Of a stretch of DNA of 48,758 nt, positions 8,754 through 16,352 are shown one piece after another. The stretch's first letter is position 1, and each line of letters starts with the position of its first letter. The translations under genes and the position numbers were made by a program. The DNA comes from Flammeovirgaceae bacterium UBA6059. GTDB lineage: Bacteria > Bacteroidota > Bacteroidia > Cytophagales > Cyclobacteriaceae. The stretch spans positions 62,494-111,251 of the forward strand of contig DIYH01000009.1 in NCBI GenBank assembly GCA_002435755.1, given 5' to 3'. The notes under the pieces were generated by a model, which was not told the DNA's origin, made no database searches, and saw nothing but the letters and a program-made list of their open reading frames with translations.

Positions 8754-8979
8754 CAAGAGAGAGATAAAGAGCTGAAACGAATGTTTCGGAAAGAGAAGGG
8801 GAAGCAGAGTGTAACTACGGTGACAAACTGCGAAGCTTCGATATCTTGAGGGTGGAAATACTGGCAACAGCATAGAAGTCATCAGGTTCTGAACAGTATC
8901 TTGGCGGTGTGTTGGAAGCTACGGCGGCCAACAGACTGAAGGGGGTTGGTATCGACGCAAGAAGATGCTAGCCCCTTTT
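8754..8979 (+). ncRNA. Candidate structured ncRNA, copy 2
   Basis: Same predicted length (about 226 nt) and same helices as copy 1: CTGAAAC-GAAT-GTTTCGG (8772-8789), GCAG/CTGC around the ACTACGGTGACAAA core, CGAAGCTTCG, CTG-GCAA-CAG, TGTTGG...CCAACA closing AAGCTACGGCGG, and the terminator. The short in-frame start-stop present in copy 1 (ATGAAGCTAGCG...) is absent here, which argues against a conserved peptide. It is followed by a convergent gene, so a stand-alone trans-acting RNA is more likely than a cis riboswitch. Confidence 0.75.
8942..8979 (+). terminator. Intrinsic terminator of ncRNA copy 2
   Basis: GGGGTTGGTATC (8942-8953) pairs along all 12 positions (including G-U pairs) with GATGCTAGCCCC (8964-8975) around GACGCAAGAA, followed by four T residues. 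Confidence 0.85.
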
Positions 8980-9080
8980 GTATTATTGTCCCACCGTTCT
9001 TGGAGACTTTAGATCACCCTATTGCCTGAGTCACTTTATCTCAATCAACTGATGCCATCAACCAAGGGCAACTACCAACC

Positions 9081-9578
9081 TCAATCAATATGCACCACAC
9101 TGCCAACTGTGTCCTCATAGAAGTGATGTAGACGGAACATCTGTTCTGCACCCATTTTTTGTCCAGTTTGAGCTACAAAGTAGAGTATGATGGCCACAAT
9201 TCCGCAGGCCGGGAGCGACCAGAGGACCGGTGCTTCCTGACCGAGCATGAGTTGGGACGATCCGGCCATCAAGCCAAATAGAGCAAGGATACCCACTGAC
9301 ACGTAACCAAAGAAGAAAACCGCCCAAACGGTAGGGTTGGGTCCGTAAAGACCTCTTATGATAGTGCCTTCCTCGGTTTCTTCGAATGACAAGCTCAACT
9401 GAGGTGACCAAAAATGCTTTTCGACAGAGGGTATGGTGAGTGTGATATGGTCCTGAACCGATGTTGCCACGAATTTCGCCACTCCATTTTCCAATTTCTC
9501 AATTAGTCGGTCCTGCAAATGCTTACTTGGTTCTTTGGTGAGTTGCTTAAACCTGGGTCTGATCCTGAAACTACTCAT
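9081..9578 (-). CDS. Hypothetical two-TM membrane protein
   Basis: A 165-residue protein. Residues 1-80 are soluble and mixed alpha/beta; two hydrophobic segments follow (about 84-106, TVWAVFFFGYVSVGILALFGL, and 118-136, VLWSLPACGIVAIILYFVA), then a 28-residue tail. I recognise no family motif. The arrangement suggests an inner-membrane protein with a cytoplasmic N-terminal domain. It faces ncRNA copy 2 and is divergent from the creatininase gene at 9680; the 100-nt gap between them holds both promoters, neither clearly identifiable. Confidence 0.75.
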   Translation of the reverse strand: MSSFRIRPRFKQLTKEPSKHLQDRLIEKLENGVAKFVATSVQDHITLTIPSVEKHFWSPQLSLSFEETEEGTIIRGLYGPNPTVWAVFFFGYVSVGILALFGLMAGSSQLMLGQEAPVLWSLPACGIVAIILYFVAQTGQKMGAEQMFRLHHFYEDTVGSVVHID

Positions 9579-9679
9579 AGGACTAAGTTGATCAAACTAA
9601 TTGTCAATAGTACTGATCAAAGTCAGTTGCCTCTTTTCTTCTTTGAGATTTTGTAGATTCATTACCAAACATTGAATCT

Positions 9680-10600
9680 ATGAAAATATCAATCCACTTC
9701 TTGACACTGTTCATTCTGTTAAGTACAAGCTCACAGGCACAAACGAATGAGCTTTGGGGTGTGCCCAAAGTGAAAAACTATCTTCCGCATATGACCGTAC
9801 CGGAGGTGGAAGATCTGCTTACGCGGACGGATATGGTGATCATTCCGGTAGGCGCAATAGAGCAGCATGGTTATCATCTACCATTGGGAACAGATTTTTT
9901 GAATGGTGTTGAGCGGTGCAAACTTCTCGCACAGAAGCGGGATGTGCTGGTGGCACCTGTACTTATGGCGGGGCAAAGTCCATATCATATGGGTTTTGCA
10001 GGCTCCATCACACTATCAGCTGAGACGATCCTCAAGGTCCACCTGGAGGCTGTAGAGAGTTTGATCCGACATGGGTTCAAGCGATTTATGATCCTCAACG
10101 CGCATGGTGGCAACAGGGCCATATCTACATTGCTAGTGGACCAGATCAACCAGACGACTGCTGGAATTGCTGTTGATATGGGGGTTGCTGTTCGTCCGTT
10201 TAGTGAACCTATCAAGGTAGACTTACCGGAAGTTTTCGATAGGCATGGAGGAGTATGGGAAACATCCAATTCTCAATATCTGATCCCGGATTTAGTACAG
10301 ATGGATAAGGCGGTGACTGCTGAGTTGTCCTTACCAGAACATATGGAGAAAATGATCCCTAAAGTGGTCGATGGAGACCCGACAGCCTTATTGGTCTTTT
10401 TAGCAGAAGGACTGAAGGCCGAAGAAACCGGAAAGAAGACATCATCGAAAGAAATGTCTACTACCGGTGTTTGGGGAGTGCGGGACTTAACCCTGGCGTC
10501 GGAGCAGCTTGGCAAGCTTCAAGTAGACAATTTTGTGCAGGCTGGTGCAAAATTCATCGACCGTTGGAACAAACTCCGACCCCTTGGGACTGACAAGTAG
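9680..10600 (+). CDS. Creatininase family amidohydrolase, exported
   Basis: A 306-residue protein with a signal peptide (residues 1-20, ending SSQAQ). The creatininase/MftE fold is shown by VGAIEQHGYHLPLGTD (metal ligands Glu, His and Asp, about 56-71), a GFAGSITLS segment, the NAHGGN motif (about 142-147) and DRHGGVWETSNSQ (about 187-199), which supplies the last Glu. These proteins hydrolyse cyclic or linear amide bonds with divalent metals; the periplasmic location makes creatinine itself an unlikely substrate. It stands alone, followed 74 nt later by a GltB-like gene on the same strand. Confidence 0.88.
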   Translation: MKISIHFLTLFILLSTSSQAQTNELWGVPKVKNYLPHMTVPEVEDLLTRTDMVIIPVGAIEQHGYHLPLGTDFLNGVERCKLLAQKRDVLVAPVLMAGQSPYHMGFAGSITLSAETILKVHLEAVESLIRHGFKRFMILNAHGGNRAISTLLVDQINQTTAGIAVDMGVAVRPFSEPIKVDLPEVFDRHGGVWETSNSQYLIPDLVQMDKAVTAELSLPEHMEKMIPKVVDGDPTALLVFLAEGLKAEETGKKTSSKEMSTTGVWGVRDLTLASEQLGKLQVDNFVQAGAKFIDRWNKLRPLGTDK

Positions 10601-10674
10601 CGGTTTGATATTACGGCCGGTTGTTGTTCAGCTATTCATTTTTCATATATTCCGATCAAATCCACTTTTTGTTT

Positions 10675-12369
10675 ATGTCCTACCGTATTTCCAAAATCAC
10701 TTCAAAGCTTGTAGACCTGTATACAGCTAAAGGCAAAGCCAATGTACTAACCCCTCCGGAGTACAAACCAGCGCTGCAGCGGCCTACAGAAGTATTGATA
10801 TTGCTTGCTATTGTTCTGGCCATACCTATCGGAATATGGTGGGGATGGGTATGGACGCTCTATTGCCTGCTGGCAGCAGCTGTGCTTTTCGGTATCAATG
10901 ATATATTCATCCAGGATGATCACACGATCATAAGGATCTATGGTCCTTTGGGAAGATTGAGATATGTTTTTGAGAACGTATTTCGGGATAAATACCTTCA
11001 GTACTTCAATGAGACGAATACGGATGGCAGGCCAATTCCTAAGATCGTTCGGGACTACATCTATCAAAAAGCCAAAGGCATCAAGGCACTCACAAGCTTC
11101 GGTACGGAACTTGATATCTATGATGAAGAGAATACAGCCTATACACGCATTCTGCATACCAACTTCAGCTCACACAGTGAGACCACTTCTTATGGGTTTG
11201 AAGTAGGCGCACACCGCAGCAACGTTAAGCCATTTCTGGTAAGAAATAGTATCAATATCTCAGCGATGAGCTACGGCGCTCTTAACTATAAGGCAGCAGA
11301 GACCCTCAGCCTGGGCGCCAGGGAAGTAGGGTATGTCAACACTGGTGAGGGGGGATGTGGGCCTCATGCCATTGCTGGTAATGACACTGTATTGCAACTT
11401 GGGACAGGTAAATTTGGTGCAGGAAAAGATGTGACCTTACCTAATGGTAGACATAGTAGGGCCCTTGATGAAGCGTTGCTGAAAGAGACGATCAAAGAGT
11501 ACCCTAACATAGGTATGGTACAGCTTAAGATCTCGCAAGGGGCCAAACCTGGTATAGGCGGCCATCTGCCGGGGGCCAAAGTTACTCCGGAGATTGCTGC
11601 TGTTCGTAAGGTTGAGCCATGGAAGACATTGATCAGTCCGCCACAGCATGTGGAGTTGATGGCTGCCACTTCCAAAGAGGGTGTGCAGAAGCTCATGGAC
11701 TTTTGTCAACACATCCGATCAGTGACCGCACTACCTGTAGGGATCAAAATATGTGTTGGTAAACTCTCTGAGATTGACCTGCTGGTAGCAGCGATGAAGA
11801 CCACAGGTGAGGGGCCGGATATGATCCAGATCGATGGAGCTGATGGTGGCACTGGGGCCGGACCGAATATGTTTGTGAACTATGTAGGCTATGGTGGTGC
11901 AGTGGAGACATTAGCTTACCTACACCGTAGTTTGGTGGTCGCTGGCATCAGAGATCATGTGTACATCAGTGCCTCCGGTAGGCTCCTGACACCTGCTCAT
12001 GCGGCTTATGCCTTTGCGTATGGAGCTGACACCATTGAGACCGCTCGTGCCGCGATGTTGGCCATTGGCTGTATTCAAGCCTTGAAGTGTCATACGAACC
12101 ATTGTCCTACCGGTATCACTACAAACAACAAATGGCGTATGCATGGGATCAACATACCTGAGAAGTCCACGCGTATCCACAAATATCTTACAGGCTTTCA
12201 TAGTGATATGTTAGAGATCACCAGGATATTGGGACATAGCGACCCTCGTGACATCAAGCCTGAAGACCTGCGAAATATGACCAACAAGAAGTACTTCAGT
12301 AGTCACTTCGAGGAAGACCCATTTGGGATGGTCATGCCAGCACCTGATTCAGAGCATTGGCAGAGGTGA
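10675..12369 (+). CDS. FMN-binding glutamate synthase family protein, membrane-anchored
   Basis: A 564-residue protein. Two TMs at the N-terminus (about 37-75) precede a GltS-type FMN/(3Fe-4S) TIM barrel: NISAMSYGALN, NTGEGGCGPHAIAG, GMVQLKISQGAKPGIGGHLPG, QIDGADGGTGAGP and the cysteine cluster GCIQALKCHTNHCPTGI that binds the 3Fe-4S centre. The glutamine amidohydrolase domain of true glutamate synthase is missing, so it is a stand-alone GltB2-like oxidoreductase of uncertain substrate. The ATG at 10675 is preferred over a TTG 18 codons upstream, whose extension looks like translated leader. Confidence 0.9.
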   Translation: MSYRISKITSKLVDLYTAKGKANVLTPPEYKPALQRPTEVLILLAIVLAIPIGIWWGWVWTLYCLLAAAVLFGINDIFIQDDHTIIRIYGPLGRLRYVFENVFRDKYLQYFNETNTDGRPIPKIVRDYIYQKAKGIKALTSFGTELDIYDEENTAYTRILHTNFSSHSETTSYGFEVGAHRSNVKPFLVRNSINISAMSYGALNYKAAETLSLGAREVGYVNTGEGGCGPHAIAGNDTVLQLGTGKFGAGKDVTLPNGRHSRALDEALLKETIKEYPNIGMVQLKISQGAKPGIGGHLPGAKVTPEIAAVRKVEPWKTLISPPQHVELMAATSKEGVQKLMDFCQHIRSVTALPVGIKICVGKLSEIDLLVAAMKTTGEGPDMIQIDGADGGTGAGPNMFVNYVGYGGAVETLAYLHRSLVVAGIRDHVYISASGRLLTPAHAAYAFAYGADTIETARAAMLAIGCIQALKCHTNHCPTGITTNNKWRMHGINIPEKSTRIHKYLTGFHSDMLEITRILGHSDPRDIKPEDLRNMTNKKYFSSHFEEDPFGMVMPAPDSEHWQR

Positions 12370-12399
12370 TGACATGCTTTGGCGTTAGGGTCATTACCT
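12364..12399. terminator. Hairpin spanning both convergent stop codons
   Basis: AGGTGATGAC (12364-12373) pairs with GTCATTACCT (12390-12399) along ten positions with one G-U. The left arm contains the stop of the GltB-like gene and the right arm the stop of the S9 peptidase. There is no U-run, so termination is only likely. Confidence 0.4.
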
Positions 12400-14400
12400 C
12401 CTTTCCGGTAGGCTTACACCTTCATCGCCCTTTACATACTTCTCAAACCAGTTGAAGATCTCCTGGTAGTAGTGTTCCCTATGCTGCGGCTGTCGCACAC
12501 CATGTCCTTCATTGGGGTACCTGACAAACCGTGCAGGTATGCCGCGCTTCTTAAGCCCAATGTAAAACTCCTCCGCTTGTGTGATGGGTACGTCCATGTC
12601 CAGCTCGCCATGTACGAGCAGGGTAGGTGTAGTGACATTCTTGATGTGCGCCATAGGCGAAAAATGCCACAACAGTCCGTAGTTATCCCAGGGCAAGCCG
12701 TTGAATTCTGTCTCGATGAGGAGCTGATAAAGAGAAGTGCCATAGAAGCTGATGAGATTGCTGACTGAAGCACTTGTGGCGGCTCCTTTATAACGGTCCG
12801 TTTGAGTCACTACCCAGTTTGTCATAAAGCCACCGTAAGACCCACCTGTGACACCCATTTTGTCTTCATCAAGGAAGGGGTATTTCTCAAGCGCTTCATC
12901 CATGCCAAGCATGAGGTCTTTATAGTCGCCACCGCCCCAGGCCTGGTAGGTGCCATCAGCAAACTTCTGGCCGTACCCGGTACTGCCACGGGGATTGATA
13001 AATACGACTGCATAGCCCTGGGCGACAAGCATCTCAGTGAAAGTATCAAAGGATCTTCCATACATGCCATGAGGGCCTCCATGTATCCTATGAATAACGG
13101 GGATTTTATTAGTGCTTTGTACATTTGGTGGATAGGCAATGAAACCCTGTACCATGGTGCCATCATGGCTTTTGAACCAGTAATCCTCCACCTTGGAAAA
13201 TACTTTGTTCTCACTCCACGCTGCTGTTTCGGAAGTGATTTGCTTTGCGTCAGATCCATCCAGGTCAGAGATATAAAGCTCGCCAGGTTGCCCGGGTGCC
13301 ATATAGATATAGACCAGTTTCTTTTTACCTACTTGTAAGCTGCGACTCATACCCATCTCTGGTGTGACCCTGACTACCTCCTGGCCTGGCTTAACGTTGT
13401 AGTAGTGAGAGTTGCCATGGTTTCTGGCAGAAAAATAGATCGTGCCATTGCTGGGGTGCCAGCGTGGACTTGATGATCTTCTATCAAAATCTACGGTTAG
13501 GTTGATGCGCTCACCATTGGTCGTAGAGAGGGCGTAGATAAAAGTATTCTCCGGAGGGCTGTCCTTGGTATTGACAGGACGTATGGTGGCGGGATAGCTG
13601 ATCCACTTCCCGTCGGGTGACCAGTTGGGATCATGTTCTGTACCTACGGTTTCAGTGAGTTGCCTGATACTACCACTGTTGATGTCCACAGTCCACAGAT
13701 CGTTATTGTAATTATGATCGGGGTTATCACTTCTATTGCTTAGAAACGCTACCGTTTTGCTGTTGGGAGACCAGGTAAGGCTATGACTATCGTAACCGCC
13801 TGGGGTAAGGTTTTTGACTGACCCGGAAGCCACATCTACAAGGTATATCCTGGTGATTTTATTGTCTGAGAAGCCGGTACGTGTCTTGTACATCGTACGG
13901 TCTATCTCGACAGGTGCATTGGGATCAGAGCGATCATCACCTGTAGAAGGGTCGGCTGCCACATAGGCAATATACTTGCCATCGGGACTCCAGGCATAGT
14001 TCTTTTTAGTCGGATGACCCAGGAAATGCCTGGTTTGAGACACCTCTACGAGCTTAGAAGGTGTACTGAACTCCCCGTCTCTGAAATCTACGATATGTAA
14101 AGCCCCGGCCTTTTTGAAAGCCATGCGCATACCATCAGCAGACCACTGCGGGTCGCTGATATTATCAAATACCTTTTGTCTTGTACCGGATTTGATATCC
14201 AGAAGGAACCATTGACTATTGATGGTATTGTTCTTTATGTCGGTCAGGTTTACCGCGTAGAGGAGCGATTGATCATCGGGTGACAACCTTGGGCTTGAAA
14301 CAGTTGGAAGGCTCCTTAGGCTCTCCAGGGTAACAAGGTCTTGGGCTGATACGGCAAACGATAATATGTAAATGGTAGCTAATGCAAGGAATGATTTCAT
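12394..14400 (-). CDS. S9 family prolyl oligopeptidase-type peptidase
   Basis: A 668-residue exported serine peptidase with a signal peptide (residues 1-19, ending AVSAQ). Residues 20-380 form a PD40-type beta-propeller with repeated blade motifs (SPDDQSLLYA, SPDGKYIAYV, SPNSKTVAFL, SPDGKWISYP). The C-terminal alpha/beta hydrolase domain (about 400-655) has the oxyanion segment HGGPHGMYG, the nucleophile in TGGSYGGFM, the Asp near HGELDMDVPI and the His in PNEGHGVRQ, so the triad is complete. It probably cleaves oligopeptides in the periplasm and most resembles acylaminoacyl-peptidase/DPP-type members. Confidence 0.94.
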   Translation of the reverse strand: MKSFLALATIYILSFAVSAQDLVTLESLRSLPTVSSPRLSPDDQSLLYAVNLTDIKNNTINSQWFLLDIKSGTRQKVFDNISDPQWSADGMRMAFKKAGALHIVDFRDGEFSTPSKLVEVSQTRHFLGHPTKKNYAWSPDGKYIAYVAADPSTGDDRSDPNAPVEIDRTMYKTRTGFSDNKITRIYLVDVASGSVKNLTPGGYDSHSLTWSPNSKTVAFLSNRSDNPDHNYNNDLWTVDINSGSIRQLTETVGTEHDPNWSPDGKWISYPATIRPVNTKDSPPENTFIYALSTTNGERINLTVDFDRRSSSPRWHPSNGTIYFSARNHGNSHYYNVKPGQEVVRVTPEMGMSRSLQVGKKKLVYIYMAPGQPGELYISDLDGSDAKQITSETAAWSENKVFSKVEDYWFKSHDGTMVQGFIAYPPNVQSTNKIPVIHRIHGGPHGMYGRSFDTFTEMLVAQGYAVVFINPRGSTGYGQKFADGTYQAWGGGDYKDLMLGMDEALEKYPFLDEDKMGVTGGSYGGFMTNWVVTQTDRYKGAATSASVSNLISFYGTSLYQLLIETEFNGLPWDNYGLLWHFSPMAHIKNVTTPTLLVHGELDMDVPITQAEEFYIGLKKRGIPARFVRYPNEGHGVRQPQHREHYYQEIFNWFEKYVKGDEGVSLPERR

Positions 14401-14527
14401 GGGTCATGAGTTTGCGCTAAATATAGCTACCACAATGCTTAATGGAAGTCCAATTTTGATCATTGGGGGCATACTTTGATGACAGTAGTTACAGTGTGCT
14501 CTTAGATTATCATTATAGTTTTGCGAC

Positions 14528-15130
14528 ATGACATTGCTCTATGGAATCGATTTGATAGGCACATTCGTCTTTGCTATCAGTGGTGCATTAGCTGCCGCTG
14601 ACAAGAAGTTTGATCTATTCGGAGCGGCGGTTATTGCCCTGGTCACGGCACTGGGCGGGGGCACGATCAGAGATGTGTTGATAGGTAGTCGGCCTGTAGG
14701 CTGGATGAACGACCTGAATTACCTTATAGCGGTTGGGTTGGCTATAGGGGCGAGCTTTGTGTTCAAAGCTCGCATTCAGACCCTCAGAAGAACCCTATTT
14801 CTTTTTGATTCTATTGGTATTGGCGTGTTTACCATCCTTGGACTTCAGAAGACGCTCAATCTGGGGCTATCGCCAATCATTGCAATACTCATGGGAGCAG
14901 TATCAGCGGTTTTTGGAGGTGTGGTTCGTGATGTGCTCTGTTGTGAAGTGCCACTGATATTCAGGCGAGAGATATATGCGACTGCTTGCCTGGCTGGCGG
15001 GTCTGTTTATCTCTTACTGGATTCCTTAACAGTAAGGAGAGATGTCGCTATTGTCATTACCGTATTAATGATCATTGCACTGCGGCTGGCAGCTGTGAAG
15101 CACAAGTGGTATCTACCGACAATACGGTAG
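14528..15130 (+). CDS. Trimeric intracellular cation channel (TRIC/UPF0126) family protein
   Basis: A 200-residue inner-membrane protein with about seven TMs in two inverted repeats. Each repeat has the family's glycine motif: GGGTIRDVLIG (about 38-48) and GGVVRDVLC (about 128-136); the Arg and Asp are characteristic. Bacterial TRIC proteins form potassium-permeable trimers, and a few (YadS-like) have been linked to glycine uptake. It is divergent from the S9 peptidase across a 127-nt gap and is monocistronic. Confidence 0.93.
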   Translation: MTLLYGIDLIGTFVFAISGALAAADKKFDLFGAAVIALVTALGGGTIRDVLIGSRPVGWMNDLNYLIAVGLAIGASFVFKARIQTLRRTLFLFDSIGIGVFTILGLQKTLNLGLSPIIAILMGAVSAVFGGVVRDVLCCEVPLIFRREIYATACLAGGSVYLLLDSLTVRRDVAIVITVLMIIALRLAAVKHKWYLPTIR

Positions 15131-15207
15131 TCTGTAGTCACTACTTCAAACCATAGTAGGACCAAAAGCCCTTCCTCACTAAGTACAAAGCGATCTAACA
15201 GCTTATC

Positions 15208-15236
15208 GATCTCATCGATAAATCATTGATGAGATC
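15208..15236. terminator. Hairpin in the convergent intergenic region
   Basis: GATCTCATC (15208-15216) and GATGAGATC (15228-15236) are a perfect inverted repeat in the 278-nt gap between the TRIC gene and the Nudix regulator. No U-run follows. The rest of the gap (15131-15408) contains weak inverted stretches but no ORF that I would call. Confidence 0.35.
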
Positions 15237-15408
15237 ACTCCAGTTCATTGCATTAAAACGATGAGTTAGGTCCAGCCGTATCATACGATGGGTCACCACT
15301 TGTCTTCACTAAGAGATCCCAGTCTCGTCTTACCTTCATACGGGAATGACAGCTGGAGGTGGTCAACCTAGATCAGAGTACTACACTTGTCTAGAAAGTC
15401 TGACTTAT

Positions 15409-16107
15409 CTAAAACTCAAAAGAATACCCCTTCTGCCTTAGGGATTCATACACTTCCAGATCAAACCGATAGAGGTTGGCGGCCCGATGGGCGACATCTT
15501 GCTGCTTTTCATGACAATCGACCAACAAGTTCATTTTCATGATCTTGCGACGGAAGTTAGGCTTGTCCAGTGTTGTACCCAAGATACTTTCGTAAAGTGA
15601 CTGCAGTTGGAGTAGCGTGAACTTTTCCGGTAGGAGATTGAAGCCAATCGGCTCATGTCTGACTTTATACTTGAGTTGCTGCATACAGAACGCGATGATC
15701 TGCTGGTGGTCATATGGGAGCTTCCCGATTTCCGATAGGTTGTACCAGCGTGCATCAGAAGCAGTAAACCCTGGAATAATATCATAAGTCTCAGGCCGTA
15801 CCAGGCTGTAGTAAGCAATAGTAATGACCCGTCTGGAAGGATAGCGGTCCAGGCCGCCAAAAGCTTTGAGCTGCTCAAGAAAGACGTCCCTTACCCCAGT
15901 AAGGTCACGCAGTATGCGATAGGCTGCATCATCCAAACCTTCGTTGTACCTGATCCATCCTCCGGGCAATGCCCAGAGACCCTTGCTGATGCCTTCTGCG
16001 TGCTCTACCAACAATATTTGAAGGCCATTATTGGTAAACCCAACAATGACACAGTCTATGGATAGCTCATCAATGATCTTATCAGGAAATGGTCCGGTAT
16101 TAGCCAT
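15409..16107 (-). CDS. Nudix-domain transcriptional regulator (NrtR/AraR-like), candidate xylose regulator
   Basis: A 232-residue protein with an N-terminal Nudix fold (about 15-145) and a C-terminal winged helix (about 155-215, LPEKFTLLQLQSLYESILG, then RRKIMKMNLLV). The Nudix box Gx5Ex7REUxEExGU reads GWIRYNEGLDDAAY followed by RILRDLTGV: the REUxEE glutamates are replaced by Ile, Asp and Leu, so pyrophosphatase activity is unlikely and the domain probably senses a sugar. Bacteroidetes use such proteins as AraR- and XylR-type repressors. A site like the xylB operator lies 44 nt upstream of its start, which supports autoregulation and control of xylBA. The ligand is inferred. Confidence 0.88.
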   Translation of the reverse strand: MANTGPFPDKIIDELSIDCVIVGFTNNGLQILLVEHAEGISKGLWALPGGWIRYNEGLDDAAYRILRDLTGVRDVFLEQLKAFGGLDRYPSRRVITIAYYSLVRPETYDIIPGFTASDARWYNLSEIGKLPYDHQQIIAFCMQQLKYKVRHEPIGFNLLPEKFTLLQLQSLYESILGTTLDKPNFRRKIMKMNLLVDCHEKQQDVAHRAANLYRFDLEVYESLRQKGYSFEF

Positions 16108-16150
16108 TAGAAATCAAATTAGAATGCATCTCTGACAATTGCCAATAAGG

Positions 16151-16173
16151 CTTATGGTAAATATGACTATTAG
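16151..16173. promoter_or_regulatory. Candidate operator upstream of the Nudix regulator
   Basis: A 23-nt site that matches the central 23 nt of the xylB palindrome (4409-4431) at 17 positions, with the half-site ATGACTAT identical and the other half degenerate. It lies in the divergent region between the regulator (-) and the PIG-L gene (+), so it could also affect the latter. Confidence 0.5.
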
Positions 16174-16286
16174 GAAATTAATTCTGTATGATTTTTATGA
16201 GCCTGTAAGCTCTGGTCAGGTCGCTGACTACAATTAACCACTCAGCATATATATCACCAATCAATGTAAATTATTTAAGCAAATCT

Positions 16287-16294
16287 TAATTTTG
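16287..16294 (+). promoter_or_regulatory. -7 element of a PIG-L operon promoter
   Basis: TAATTTTG matches the Bacteroidetes -7 consensus TAnnTTTG exactly and lies 58 nt before the ATG at 16353. No clear -33 TTTG is visible at the right distance, so the call is tentative. Confidence 0.4.
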
Positions 16295-16352
16295 CGCGTT
16301 GTTAATGAAATGACCTTCGGCTTAACCGAGGCATTAACCTAAACTCAACGAA

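Larger units (their letters stand above)
8671..8980 (+). repeat. Long direct repeat, copy 2 (partner 7461-7770)
   Basis: Second copy of the promoter, RNA and terminator unit. The 8636-9080 gap otherwise shows nothing recognisable. The next gene (9081-9578) is on the opposite strand, so this unit cannot be the leader of a downstream message. Confidence 0.9.

Noticed and set aside
7545..8979. tmRNA, RNase P RNA, SRP RNA, 6S RNA or c-di-GMP riboswitch
   Set aside because: Their hallmark sequences (tRNA-like CCA end, GAGGAAAGTCC, GGAAGGAAGCAG context, rod-like fold, GGCAAACC/GGGACGCAAAGC) are not present.
7461..8980. Insertion sequence or MITE pair
   Set aside because: No terminal inverted repeats or target-site duplications are visible, and the similarity follows promoter and terminator limits.
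10621..10674. TTG-initiated extension of the GltB-like gene
   Set aside because: Leader-like sequence; the ATG at 10675 gives a normal start.
12802..13338. 178-codon ORF opposite the S9 peptidase
   Set aside because: Shadow of the peptidase coding frame; the peptidase has full domain support.
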